Position numbers and translations under genes: made by a program. From assembly GCA_947683425.1 (NCBI GenBank), contig CANTUQ010000077.1, positions 4,147,001 to 4,211,000 on the forward strand: a stretch of 64,000 bases of DNA, in the 5' to 3' direction. This stretch comes from Excoecaria cochinchinensis. Taxonomy: Eukaryota > Streptophyta > Magnoliopsida > Malpighiales > Euphorbiaceae. A model generated the notes under the pieces. The model did no database searches, was not told the origin of the DNA, and was given only the letters and a program-made list of their open reading frames with translations. Positions within the stretch are counted from its first letter, which is position 1. Every line of letters begins with the position of its first letter. Positions 47,741 to 59,360 of this stretch are shown piece after piece.

Positions 47741-48887
47741 GAGGTAAAAGTCGAGCTAGGACTTTTCAAAAATCAAAACTATTTCTTCTTTTTACTCTTT
47801 TAATTTTCTAGTTTCAATTTTTTTTTTTAGCTTAGTAGTTGATTTATCTCTTTTGTTTTTTTTTTAAATTGGCCAAATTTTAAAAATTATTTGTGCTTAA
47901 ATGCTTTGAAGTTAAGGTGAATTTTTTAGGGAACATAATTTAAGTCGGAAGTTAATATTTGTGAGAGTTTTGAATTTTTGCTTATTTTAAATGCATTAGT
48001 GAATGACACATAGGGAAGCAATTTAATTTAATTTATGTTTTTTAATTACATGAAAAAAAATAAGACTTCTAGTGGGTTTCACGAGTGAACCCATGAAATG
48101 GAAGTTTTACATTAAAAAAAACGTTGAGGCAGTGCATTTCACGGGTTCAACCCATGAAATGTACTTTTAAATTAAAATTGCTTTACAAGGTGGGGAGCTT
48201 ATATTTATTAGTTACTATATCTAGTAGGCTTTCCTAATGCAATTTGTGAAATTTTCTTAGTGTCTTGCTCAATTGGTCTTAAATTTTTTTACACTCATTT
48301 TGCTTCAGTTCTTCCTCCACGTGCTTCATTAATTCGATTTCTTTTGGGTTTTTATCCTTCCATTTGTGTTTGTTTTATGAATTTCGCTAACTACAACTCA
48401 ATGTTTCTATTTTTGGCCCTTGAATGTAGACATTTAAGCTTTAATTATTGCAATTTTAGTTGGAATCTCTCATGCATTTTATGTGTTTGATAAAATGTCA
48501 GAATGAGTTTAGGTTGGTTATTTTTTGTTTCAATTACCATAAAACACAAATTATGCTTAAAAAATTTTATTTCCCAATTGTTGGAATTGTCCTTGATTAT
48601 CTTCATTTTCACACATATCATTTTTGGTTCCCCTATTTTCATTTTTTTTAATGTTTGGGTATGTTCTTCAAAATGCTGCTCATACTCCATTTTTGTTTGG
48701 TTTTCAGTGTTAGTCTCATACTCATATTATATATTTAATTTATGGCTTTTTCCTGTTATTAACACCAATTATACACATTTTGAATTTGGATTCAATATAT
48801 CGTGCCTCTACTTGATTTTTTTTCAGGATTAAGTGCACAAAATTCTTTTTTTTTTTACAATTTGTTTTTAGTTAGAGCATTCAGTAG
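47741..48887 (+). other. Athila 3' region, no gene seen
   Basis: AT-rich sequence after integrase. It contains two copies of a motif near 48,073-48,100 and 48,138-48,160 (GGGTTTCACGAGTGAACCCA; TTTCACGGGTTCAACCCATG), each an inverted repeat around GGGTT. Athila elements may carry an env-like frame here; I see only short open stretches on both strands and no recognisable protein. Confidence 0.5.
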
Positions 48888-48989
48888 ATCTTGGAGCAAG
48901 TTGGTGCAATTCAGCAGAGTTTAGCACAATTTCAACAGCAATTTTGGGAACGATTCCTACCACCACCACCACCACAACAACAAGACTGA
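48888..48989 (+). pseudogene. C-terminal end of the Athila 3' reading frame
   Basis: After a stop at 48,885, 33 codons read EQVGAIQQSLAQFQQQFW then ERFLPPPPPQQQD and a TGA stop at 48,987. A Gln-rich helix followed by a proline run is a common end of the frame that precedes the PPT in plant Athila-like elements. The upstream part is not intact. Confidence 0.45.
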
Positions 48990-49084
48990 GGGAGTTATTC
49001 TTTTCTCTATTTATGCATTATTTTCCAATTTTTGTTGCATTTATTTCTTTTGATATTTGCTGAGGATAAAAAAATGCTAAGTGT

Positions 49085-49101
49085 GGGGGGGGGGGGGGGG
49101 G
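49085..49101 (+). other. Poly-G tract at the Athila PPT-like site; insertion target of element 3
   Basis: AAATGCTAAGTGTG leads into 17 consecutive G. Plant Athila-like elements have AAGTGTGGGGGA here. Element 3 starts at 49,102 and the Athila sequence resumes at 63,762 with GGTGG, so the G run was the target. Its length may reflect slippage as well as the target duplication. Confidence 0.7.
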
Positions 49102-49189
49102 TGTGACGCGCGCCGAACCCCGGGCGTCTCGAAAACTTGCTTTTAGCGTATTCGAGAGAGGTTCATGGAACCTGTAAGATATTACAAGG

Positions 49190-49590
49190 GCGTCTATTTT
49201 GGGCAACAAGTAGGTGTTTTGGAGTCGCCACCCAACAAAACATTGGGAAAGGTTATCCAGCCTCACTGAACCTAAAACAGCACATGTGTGTCTATTTTGG
49301 GTAATCAGAGACATTTTGGAATCCTCATTCCAATAGAACATTGGAATGATTCATCTAATCTCATGAAGCCTAAGACGATGCATATGTGTCTATTTTTGGC
49401 AAGCCAGAGATATTTTTGAGTCCTAACCCTAATAGAGCATTAGGATGGTTCGTCTAACCTCATGGAGCCTAAGACAATGCAACTTGGGTCTATTTTGGGC
49501 AGCAAGAGATATTTTGGAATTCGCTTTCCAATAGAACATTGAAAAGGTTCATCTAATCTTGTTGAGCCCAAGACCAGAGATGGTTTGGGA
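49190..49590 (-). repeat. Four tandem U5 units, about 110 bp each, each with a stem-loop
   Basis: Each unit contains GTCTATTTTGGG, a TTTTGGAGTC-like word, an inverted repeat and GGTTCATCTAATCTCATG-like tail. Stems: CCCAA/TTGGG (49,231-49,247), ATTCCAAT/ATTGGAAT (49,327-49,347), CCTAAT/ATTAGG (49,428-49,444) and TTTCCAAT/ATTGAAAA (49,525-49,545). Other Tat LTRs here have only one or two such stems. Confidence 0.85.
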
Positions 49591-51084
49591 CTTCCAATTT
49601 ATTCATTCTTTGATTAAATTATGATTGAGTTTTGAATTTAACCTTTCATCCCATTTTCTCATTCATTTCAATGCAATAATTAAAGTATCAGATCAATCAT
49701 ATAGTGAAAGTATCAAATAAAGTAAACTCAAAATGAAGTAAATCAAAAATACAATAGCCTACAAAAAAAACTAGGGGCGGAATAAAACCCTCATTATAAA
49801 TGAGCAGAAAAGAGAAACAGACACAAAGTGGGATATTCGATTAAGGATGAAGACATTGGTCTTCGCATGCATATTTAGAGAAAAATAATATTAAAATATC
49901 CATTTTATTTGGACAAAAAATCAGGACATTGGACCTATTTTATTTAGGAAAATCCCATTTATTTGTAGAAATCTTTAGCCATTTTTACATTAGCGGGCTC
50001 AAATTAATATTTACAATAAATTGGAAATAAAAATAAACTAAAAGGAAATAGGGTAAAGAAAATAAACCAAATTGCCATCCCTGGATCATCTTAGCGGGCT
50101 CCCCTTCTCAGCGCCCCATATTCAGTAGAAATAAATAAACTTACAAGAAAAATAAATAACACGTGAGTGGATCAATGAAATAAAATAATGAAAATAAAAG
50201 GAAATATCAGAGATAAAATAAATATATAAATAATAGATATAAATATGTAAATGTTGATAAAATGATTGTGAATAAATAAAATAAAAGAAAAGTAAGATTG
50301 GACCCAGAATATTTACCCTTAGAATTTGAATTCGATGGAGGAATAAAATGATTGATTTCCTTGCTTTGATCTGCAAAATTAGAATTAAAAATAATAAAAA
50401 TTAGAGTTTTATTCTAAGAAACAAAACTTGCTTAAAAAATAATGGAAGAAAATAAAAATTCTCAAAAGAAAAGAATTATTTTTCTTGTCTCAAGAATGAC
50501 TTTTTTATGAAGAATTTATTTTTAAAACCTTAAGAAATTTATTTGAAGAAGAAAACTCAAAGAAAGAAAATGAAGAAAGAATTGTTTTGAAGAAGAAGAA
50601 ATGAAAAATCCCAATCCTTTTCTAGATTCTCAACCTACTATTTGTAAGCTAACTGAGGATAAGAATAAAAAATTTAAATGTTTTTAAAATTCAAATTAAA
50701 AATTCAAATCTTTTTAAAATTTAAATTAAAAATTCAAATCTTTTCAAAATTTAAATTAAAAATTCAAATTTTTTTAAAATTTGAATTATCCTTTAAAATA
50801 TATATCAAATTTTTTGAATATAAATTAGATTTTAGAAAATAAAATCTAATCTTTTTGAATTTAAAATAGATTTGGAGATAAAATCAAATCCTTTTGAATT
50901 AAAATTAGAATTTAGAAGATAAAATTAAATTTTTGATATTTATTTTAAGAATAAATTTTATTAAAAAATATTAAAAAAATAGTTTAAAACCTATCTTAAT
51001 TTTAAAAATTGAAAAAACCATGAAAATACCAAAAAAAGGGGATAAAAAATCAATTTTGGGGAAAAATCCCGAAAAAAGGCCAAA

Positions 51085-51335
51085 ATCGGCGAATCTAGGC
51101 ATTCGACGTCTGTTGCTGGCGAGCGACGGGCTGCGCGCTGGCGTCGCGCTCAATCTGGGAGAGCGGCGCCTCACCCGTCGAGCGGGCACGCGCAGGGCGA
51201 GCGACGCCTCGCCTGTCGTGAGTGCACCTCGCAGCGCAGGGGCGAGCGCCCCAGCGCCAGCGCACGCGTGCTGCTCACTGGGCTCTTGCCTGGCGCACGA
51301 GGAAGGTCCCCCCTTGCGCTCCGGCTACCGCAAAA
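51085..51335. other. GC-rich cassette in U3 of the element 3 3' LTR
   Basis: About 250 bp with inverted words such as GGCGAGCGACGCCTCGCC and GAGCGGCGCC. The sister LTR has only about 140 bp here with different word order. Confidence 0.8.
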
Positions 51336-51565
51336 CTATCAATTTTTAAAAAAAAAAATTAAAGAAATAATTTTGACTAAAATACTTTAATTTTAAAACT
51401 CTTTTTTTATTTTTATTTTGAGTTTTTATATTTTATATTTTTTATTTCAAAAAAGCAAATTTTGACAAGGAAATCATCACTTCCAACCTTTTTACCTGTG
51501 AACAGGCATTAATTTCATCATTGAGTAACCTCTGATCTGCGCTACCTTAGGACCCGATGTTTACA

Positions 51566-52288
51566 GTTGCTCCCAATTTTGGGGAAGCTAGTGCATGCGT
51601 GCCTAGATAAGCCAAAATTTAGAGAAAAGGAAAGGAGCACGTACCTAAGGTAGTCCTTACCTTTTGCCGTGCTATGGCTTATGATTGTGGTGGGTTTCAT
51701 TAATGCCAGCTTGTTGACGTGTTAAGCTACGCTCTTGGTGGCTAATTGATGTCACCTTGTCGGCGTGTTACATTCCCATTAAGCTAATGTCGAATAGATG
51801 CCTTTTGAAGAACGGTTAGTTGTTCTCTAAAGAACGGTTGCCCCCTAGAGGATTTTCGCTAATTTGTAGATTAGTGCCTCTAAGAGGACTTTTAAGATTT
51901 GCCTCTTAAGAAGACTTTGGAGATTTTCCTCTTAAGAGGACTTGGAGAATTGCCTCTTAAGAGGACTTGGAAATTTGCCCCTTAAGAGGTCTTGGAGATT
52001 TGCCTCTTAAGAGGTCTTGGAGATTTGCCTTTTAAGAGGACTTAGAGAATTGCCTCTTAAGAGGTCTTTGGGAATTGCCTCTTAAGAGGTCTTTGGGAAT
52101 TGCCTCTTAAGAAGTCTTAGAGACTTACCTCTTAAGAGGTCTTTAGGAATTGCCTCGGTATAAGTCTTGGATACTTGCCTCTTAAGAGGTCTTGAGAATT
52201 GCCTCTTAAGAGGTCTTGGAGACTTGTCTCTTAAGAGGTCTTGTGAATTGCCTCTTAAGAGGTCTTGGAGATTTGCCTCTTAAGAGGT
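51566..52288 (-). repeat. 3' region of element 3: PPT and palindromic tandem array, first part
   Basis: The complement of 51,566-51,583 is CCCCAAAATTGGGAGCAA, the PPT region. From 51,830 a unit of about 24-26 bp, CCTCTTAAGAGGTCTTGGAG then ATTTG, repeats about 17 times. Its core CCTCTTAAGAGG is a perfect 12-bp palindrome. The array continues at 54,895 after a solo LTR insertion. Confidence 0.88.
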
Positions 52289-54894
52289 TGTGACGCACGC
52301 GGCCCACTTTGAGGGTCCAGGAAGGGTTAGCATCTAGATTTTGGGTAACATGAGACATTTTGGGTAACATGAGACATTTTGGAATCCCCTACCCAATAGA
52401 ACATTGGGAGGTTCATCTAATCCCATGAAACCTTTAGGCACCTTTGAGGTATTTTGGAGTCGCCACCCAATTTACAAGAAATTGGAAAAAGTCATCTAAT
52501 TTCAGGGATCTTAAATTAGAGAAAGTGTTCGGAACTTTACAATTATTAATGCCTTAAGTTAAGTTTATAAATGAGTTTTTAATAAATCGAAATTCCATCT
52601 CTCATCTCACACTATCATGCAATAAATTTAAAGCGCATTTCAAGCATTTCAGAAAGTAATAAATAAATCACAAGTGAAAAATATGAGACAGAACAATCCC
52701 TAGAATAATAAAAGCATGAATAAATAAAAGAATAAAATTGCCCCAAAATTAATTACAAGGGCCCAACATGAATAAATAAACACATAGAAAGAATAAATAA
52801 AATAAAATGCACCATACATAAATCGGGAGATTTATTGGATGTTGGGAATATTGGTTCATTTTATCAACTTCAAAAATTGGAGAATTATTTTTGGGCATTT
52901 GTTGAAAAAAATCGGGATGAGTGATCCCATTTTATTTGGAAGTGAGATTTTATTGGTTAAAATCAGGACATTGGTCCTATTTTATTAATAAAAATCCTAA
53001 TTTCAATTATTGTAAAATACATGATTTTCTATAATACAAACGTATTAAAATATCATTTTTTGTATAAAGCATATAAAGCAAACAAGATAAAGGAAAATAC
53101 AGAAACTTAGAATGCAAACCAAATTCCGAAGTTTCTAAATCCCCATGATTCTCTATCTCAGCCCGGAGGATTCACTCAAAGTGAAATAAATGAATGAATT
53201 TGAACAACAAAAACAAAGAATAAAATAAGATGTTAGTAAATACAATTAAATAAATAAAATATAATATAAACAAGCAATTAAATAAGTCAAACAAGCAAAG
53301 TATGTCATAATAAAAACAAATTACAATAAATAATTAAACGGAAAGACCAACTGAGTAAAAAAATTGGAAATTAATAAAGTATCATAACAATTGAAGACAG
53401 AAGCAAATAAAAAGAGAATTATTATTAAGTATTTTATAGGTTCAGCCTATATGTCATGCATCATACAAATAAATTAATCTAAGTCATTCTAAGTTAACGT
53501 TAATTTTAACAAACACTTAATATATGAATTAATGATGAACAGTAACGACATGTTAACAATAAATCACAAAAGAGGTAATAAATGAATCAATAATAAATAA
53601 ATAATAAACAGTGGCAACACACATCTTAATTACAATGACGAGATAATTTAGTAGCTTAATAATTTACATTGATAATGACAAACGGCATATGCATCTATAA
53701 ATAAACCACCACAAACAAATTGATAACATTAATAGATAAAACAAATAACAAAAACAATAATAAACAACAAGCAATGGCAGTAGATAATAATCAAATTCAA
53801 GTTTATGTCAAATATAATAAACAACAGGAATATATATAGTATATACAATGGAGGAAGCGAACTAAAGATGCAAAATAAGAGAGAAAAAGAAAGAACTGAT
53901 TTAGCCCAGGTATTTACCCTCAAAAGTTTTAACTTCGGCTGCAAAAGAAGAAGATGATGATTTCTTCATCGATTTGCTTGAAGACAGACAAATGAGAAAG
54001 CTTGAATTAAAGCTTGACTTTTGAAAAAATAGATGAATGAAAATTGAAACTTAAACCTCAAGAATTAATTTCCTAGGTTCAAGAATAATTTTAGGATTAA
54101 TTCATTTTTGCTTTCAGAAGTATTTTTCTCAAAATATTTCCATTCTCTACCGTTCTAACCCCCTCTTTTTTTAGTTATTCCTCTAACTTTTCTTTTTATA
54201 TACTCTTAAGAAAATTAGGTTTCTCAAAAGACATTTTTGGTTAAAAACCCTTAATTACCCTTTAAATTATATATTATGCCTTTAAAAAACGGAAAGGGAG
54301 TCTGAATTTCAAACCGAAAAACCCCGAGAAAATCAGAAAAAAGGTGCACTGGCAAAGATGGTGACATGCAGCATGTGCCTCTGCACAGGAGGCTGTGTAC
54401 CGCCCATGCAACATGCACCCCCTGCACGGGAGACAGCATGTCGCCTGCGCGAGAGCCTCGTGTCGCCTACGCGACATACGGCCTTATGCAGGGGGCCACC
54501 TGCCGCCTGCACGACATGCGCCCCCCGCACGGGAGGCCGCATGTCGCACAGGGGGCTGCATGCTGCCTGCGTGACATGCGCCCTGGCGTAGGAGGGCCAC
54601 ATGTCGTGCAAGGCAACATGCTGCTCAGCGCAAGGGCCGCACACTGCGCGCAGGCACCGTGGCTCGCGGGTACCACCCACAGGCATGCACTGCCAGCAGG
54701 AGTCGCTCCGTGCGCCGCACAGATCCCGCGGCGACAGATCACCGAAAAAAAAAACAATATCATATTTTTTTATTTTTTGAAAAAAAAGGGTTCGATAAGG
54801 AAATCATTACTTTTAACCATTTTGCTCGTGAACAAGCATTATTTTCATCACTGGATAACCTTGGTCTGGACTGCCTCAGGACCCGGTGTCTACA
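52289..54894 (-). mobile_element. Tat-type solo LTR (2606 bp) inside the tandem array, GAGGT target duplication
   Basis: On the minus strand it starts TGTAGACACCGGGTCCTGAG at 54,894 and ends GGGCCGCGTGCGTCACA at 52,289. GAGGT flanks it at 52,284-52,288 and 54,895-54,899. Internal landmarks: GC cassette (54,345-54,745), TATATAAAAAG on the minus strand near 54,195, complement of GAGGGTAAAT at 53,912, U5 stems at 52,389-52,405 and 52,466-52,485. A host part of the array is on both sides, so insertion followed array growth. Confidence 0.9.
54345..54745. repeat. Large GC-rich cassette with degenerate tandem words in the solo LTR
   Basis: About 400 bp built from variants of CGCCTGCGCGACATGCG and GGGAGGCCGCATGTCG, in both orientations. 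Open frames on both strands are compositional. This is the largest cassette in the window. Confidence 0.8.
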
Positions 54895-55280
54895 GAGGTC
54901 TTTGGGAATTGCCTCTTAAGAGATTTTTGTGAATTGCCTCTTAAGAGGTCTTGGAGATTTGCTTCTTAAGAGGTATTTGGGAATTGCCTCTTAAGAGGTA
55001 TTTGGGAATTGCCTCTTAAGAGGTCTTGGAAACTTGCCTCTTAAGAGGTCTTGAGAGTTGCCTCTTAAGAGGTCTTTGGGAATTGCCTCTTAAAAGGGCT
55101 TTGGGAATTGCCTCTTAAATGGTCTTGGAGACTTGCCTCTTAAGAGATCTTGAAAATTGCCTCTTAAGAGGTCTCGGGAATTGACTCTTAAGAGGATTTG
55201 ATTTGACTCTTCAAAAGGCTTATAGATTTGGAGATTTGACTGTGGGCTCTATCTTATCCTAGTTGTCCAGCATGGGTGAG
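54895..55280 (-). repeat. Palindromic tandem array of element 3, second part
   Basis: About 13 more units of GGAATTGCCTCTTAAGAGGT from 54,895 to about 55,240, then a short unique stretch up to the chromovirus LTR at 55,281. Confidence 0.88.
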
Positions 55281-55664
55281 TGTAACACCCCAACACCCCT
55301 TGGGAGGATATCGGAGCGCTACGCACAAAACAAACATACATATACAAACTAAAACAAAAGCGGAAGCAATAAATATCATAAAACAGTAATATAATATACA
55401 TATTACAAAAATATCTATATATAAATTACAATTAACTTTTATAAAAATTTCTATACAAAACTTATACCGAATTACACAAAATACTGCAACAAATATAAAA
55501 AGAAATCAAACTCTAGCTCCTAGTGGCCGACCTGCAGATATCCAACTCCCAAACGAACCTGCCACCTACACGGAAAAACACCCGGGCTAAGCAATAACGC
55601 TTAGTGGGGAGGAGCAGAAACCAAGAGAAGCATATATATATATATAAACATATGCAATAACAGA

Positions 55665-55667
<3 letters not shown>

Positions 55668-55757
<90 letters not shown>
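55668..55757. repeat. (TA)n microsatellite, about 90 bp
   Basis: Pure TA run inside the chromovirus solo LTR. Shorter TA runs lie beside it. Tyr-Ile open frames here are artefacts. Confidence 0.95.
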
Positions 55758-55761
<4 letters not shown>

Positions 55762-56469
55762 ATATGCAACAACTATATCACAATAGCAAGAGTGAGCAAT
55801 ATTCATACATAAGTATTAAACTTTACATTCTCATCATGCCAAACTTACCACAGCATAACATAACGTTTCCAACACAAGTATTCACATAAAAGCATTTAAT
55901 ATTCGAAAATGAGTAAACTGCATAAAGTCCAAACTCTATGACTTGCCTTTACTCAAATACATGTACGTATAAACATATAATCATTTCTATAAACAAACCA
56001 ATAGCCTGAGTTCACAATGAATAGTGGATATGGGTACTATTGATACTGATAGGACACAGTATCATAAGCATATAGAGACAGGAGTCGCGAAACATATATA
56101 CCCAAAGGTAGAAGGGGAGACCAAAGTCTCAAATCATATAGATCCAAACGGGGCCGACTTATAAGACCCAAATGGGGCCAACCTGTAGCAGCTGCACTCA
56201 CACTCTAACCCTTAATAAGCATGCTTATTTATCCACTACTATGACCATTCAGGCTTACATACTTATTCACTATTATATAAACATTTCTATAGCGAACACA
56301 CATAGACTAAGTTACAATAATCAAATCGTATGAGGCTATTCAATGAGATCATCATGTGATTCATGTATTCATTTATGCAATCCAGAAATAGATATGACAA
56401 AATATAATCATATACATATCATGAGTGAGAACCCATGCAAAGAAATCTCAAGGAAAACATTAACAATAT

Positions 56470-56770
56470 AGGGGTCTGTCACGCTCGCGACCAAGGTTGT
56501 GCCCGCGACAGATGCCAAAACTCCACTGTCGCGCTCGCAACAAATAGTCTCGCCCGCAACGAACAGTTGTGCCCGTGACAGGAGGCAGGTCTTTAGTCAC
56601 GCCCACGCACAGCAGTGCGCTCGCGATAGGGACCGCTCTCCAGATGCTCGCTACTGCGCTCTCTGTCGCATCGCGACAAAGGTCGTGCTCGCGGCAGGTC
56701 GTGCTCGGCTGAAGATCAAAGTTCGAAGTCACGTCCAGTCCGGAATTTGGGCTCTCTGTTGCCCTCACGA
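56470..56770. repeat. GC-rich degenerate inverted repeats in the chromovirus solo LTR
   Basis: Variants of TGTCGCGCTCGCGACAG recur about eight times (for example 56,477-56,493; 56,527-56,542; 56,664-56,682), in an otherwise AT-rich LTR. Many are near-palindromes. Open frames here come from this composition. Confidence 0.8.
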
Positions 56771-57773
56771 CAGAGGCGAATTCCAAACCTGGAAAGACCC
56801 AAAATTATCATAGCTCAAGCACATTCAACCTAATTTCAATCTAACATGTATACAACCTCTGATTTACTTAACGTATACATTCTAAACATGCTAAAAAGCA
56901 TAAAAGCAACAAATGACACTTGGTAGAAGCAATTAAATTAGCCAAAAATACACAATTAAAGCACAACTCAGAAATTGCCCCAAATTATACAATTCCATAT
57001 TTTAACTCATATATGCCACATTAATTCTAGCATCTCATACCTATATCAAAACTCATTTCAAAACATGTATAACAACATATTTAACAACTCAATTTTTTCC
57101 AGAAATTCAAGCAAAATCATAGAACACATCAAAGCACATAAACTCCCAAACCTCAAAATTGCAGCTCTAAACCACTCTTCTTCAAGACCCGACCTTCTCT
57201 TTGCCCTTGCTCTTCCTCTTGTCACCAGATTCTTGTAAGTAATTCAACCAAAACCACTTGAATCAAAACTCACAAACTCAAAACCTTAACCAAAACGTAA
57301 AAGAAGAAGGAGGAGAACATCCATCATCCAACTTACCTCTTCAAAGCAACTCTTAAACTCATAAACACCAAACTCAAAACCTTGAAGATCAACCAAGAAG
57401 AGAAGGAGAGGAAGAAAAGAAATGAAGAAGAGGAAAGGAGGAGGCTTACACAGGAAGAGAGGGCAACGAGAAACCAAAACAAAATCTGCTTTCCCTCTCT
57501 CTTCCTTCCTTTTCCTCATTTAATTCTCCCCAACTACTCTTACCATGTGTTAATCTCCAATTGGTCCAATTTATAAAATCTTTGGCTTTTCTCCTTCTAA
57601 TCCTTGGGCAATATCTTTTTAGTCACTTAAATAAATTCTTCCTTTTATAAACTTTAATTCATTTCCAATTTAGTCCTTATTTATTCCAATCCTCACTAGT
57701 ATAGTTATAATAATACCCTTTTCCAATGCAATAAACTTGTAATTTCTACTAGGGTCCATTTTGGGATGTTACA

Positions 57774-58254
57774 GTGAGTGCTAATGTTGAGTTGAAGCTG
57801 TCTTTGACCAGCTTTTGTGTGTGTGGCAATTTCCTTCAAAGCTGTGTGCACCGGAATATATACAAGAGATTTTGTGTATATGTGTAAAAAGTTATATGCA
57901 TATATTTGCAAAAGAATTGAATGACGTAAAATGCATGCAAAAATGGATAGACCATGTCCTAGGTGGTTAAGGGTCCATTGTGGGTATGGCTTGGCCGGTC
58001 ACATTTTTTGATGCCTCCAAAGAGTGTCGTCTTGGCTTAAGGATTTCGACCTATAATCTTGTCGAAGAGAATCGTCTGGTTTGCATCTTTGCCCCCTGGT
58101 TAATGAGCATGCACCTTTTGTTATGGGCTGTACAACATTTTGCCCCCGGGACTCCGACTTGTGCCTTGCATTTTGCACTATTTATCTGAATGGAGACTAT
58201 TTGGGCCGCCTTATCGCTCCATGTACTAATGGTCATTTATTAAACGTAGTGCAA
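57774..58254 (-). other. 3' noncoding region of element 3, upstream part
   Basis: Follows the chromovirus insertion. On the minus strand it contains CCCGGGGGCAAAATG and CCAGGGGGCAAAGATG, phrases of the GGGGGCAAG type common in the 3' regions of elements 1 and 2. No coding frame. Confidence 0.5.
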
Positions 58255-58513
58255 CAGTGGGCGCGAGCGACGCCCGCATGTGCGCGGGGTGTGCGAGTCT
58301 TACCAACGCACGGCCGAAGCCCGTCGGTCAGCCCCCAGGTTGCCGAAACGCGTTTTTCGCCATTTTTTCTAGATTCTCTTATTTTTTTTGACTTTTCACC
58401 ATATTTTCTGGGATTTTTAATGATAATTCCCATTTTTTAACCTAAATTAAGGGGAATTTGAAAAAAAAAATTAATTTTCTTCCTTAATTAATTAGATTTT
58501 CTATTGTTATTGA

Positions 58514-58522
58514 TATAAATAG
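58514..58522 (+). promoter_or_regulatory. TATA box of the truncated Tat LTR
   Basis: TATAAATAG, about 160 bp after the GC cassette. The same nonamer occurs on the minus strand at 62,945-62,953 in a second Tat LTR. Confidence 0.6.
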
Positions 58523-59169
58523 AAAATTATAAGAAGAAAAAAGAGAATTTCTTTTGGGGCATTTTTTTTTTCTTTTCTAGAGTTTGGGCATTTTTGTTAT
58601 TCTTCTTCAATATTTTTGTTCTTCTTCTTCAATAAAATTTCTTCTAAACATTTTAGATTGAATTTTATTGAAGAATAATTGATTTTGAGACAAAAAAGAA
58701 TAATTATTTGTTCTTAAAAATCCAATTTTCTCACTTATTTTTTTTAATCAATTTTCTCTTCAATTAAATTATTCTTCAAAAACCCTACATCGATTTTTGG
58801 AAGAATAATTGATTTTAAGACAGAGAATAATTTTTTGTTCTTGAAATCCAATTTTTTATTTGATTTTATAAAAAAAAAGATTTTTACAATTATTTTTTAG
58901 AGAAAAGTTTTTAGATTATTGTTTTTATCTAATATTTTGTGAATCAAAGAAAGGAATCAATCATCTTCTCTTATTCTATCAAATCCGAAATCTAAGGTTA
59001 AAAATTTTAGGCTCGATTTCTTTTTTTTTATTATTTTCTTTTATTTATTTTTGTTCATATTTAATTAGCAATCATGTAGATCTTTTAAATTATCATTTGT
59101 TTATTTATTTTATGTGATTTTAAATGTAGATTTAACATTTTTTATTCTTTTTACTTTATCTTATTTAAT

Positions 59170-59203
59170 TTTTATTATTTTTTTCTATTATTATTATTTT
59201 ATC

Positions 59204-59258
<55 letters not shown>

Positions 59259-59320
59259 TTATCATTGTTATTGTTATTATCATTATTATTATTATTATCA
59301 TTATTATTATTATTATTATT

Positions 59321-59358
<38 letters not shown>

Positions 59359-59360
59359 TA
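59170..59360 (+). repeat. (TTA)n and (ATC)n microsatellites
   Basis: TTA runs from about 59,205 to 59,317, then about 13 ATC units to 59,356, in the U5 half of the forward LTR. Ile- and Tyr-rich open frames are artefacts. Confidence 0.92.

Larger units (their letters stand above)
49102..51565 (-). mobile_element. 3' LTR of element 3 (2464 bp)
   Basis: On the minus strand it starts TGTAAACATCGGGTCCTAAG at 51,565 and ends GGGTTCGGCGCGCGTCACA at 49,102. It matches 61,838-63,761 nearly base for base from 49,540. It carries a GC cassette (51,085-51,335), four alternating AAATTCAAAT-type repeats (50,640-50,900) and four U5 repeat units with stem-loops. The TATA box seen in the sister LTR is TACAAATAG here. 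Confidence 0.88.
55281..57773 (-). mobile_element. Chromovirus-type solo LTR (2493 bp), GTGAG target duplication
   Basis: Ends are TGTAACACCCC (55,281) and GGGATGTTACA (57,773), flanked by GTGAG at 55,276-55,280 and 57,774-57,778. Minus-strand orientation is preferred: it then starts TGTAACATCCCAAAATGG, has a pyrimidine-rich leader around 57,500, a splice-donor match AGAGGTAAGT (57,331-57,340), and CACTAAGCGTTATTGCTTAG (55,583-55,602), a motif seen near plant chromovirus LTR ends. No PBS or coding domain. The family differs from that on the left of the window. Confidence 0.88.

Noticed and set aside
48260..48832. Env-like protein of the Athila element
   Set aside because: Only short hydrophobic stretches on both strands with no signal peptide, coiled coil or conserved motif.
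54251..54932. Cys/His-rich protein frames on both strands
   Set aside because: They arise from degenerate GC words in the solo LTR cassette; regular Cys residues come from TGC and CAC repeats, not from a zinc-binding pattern.
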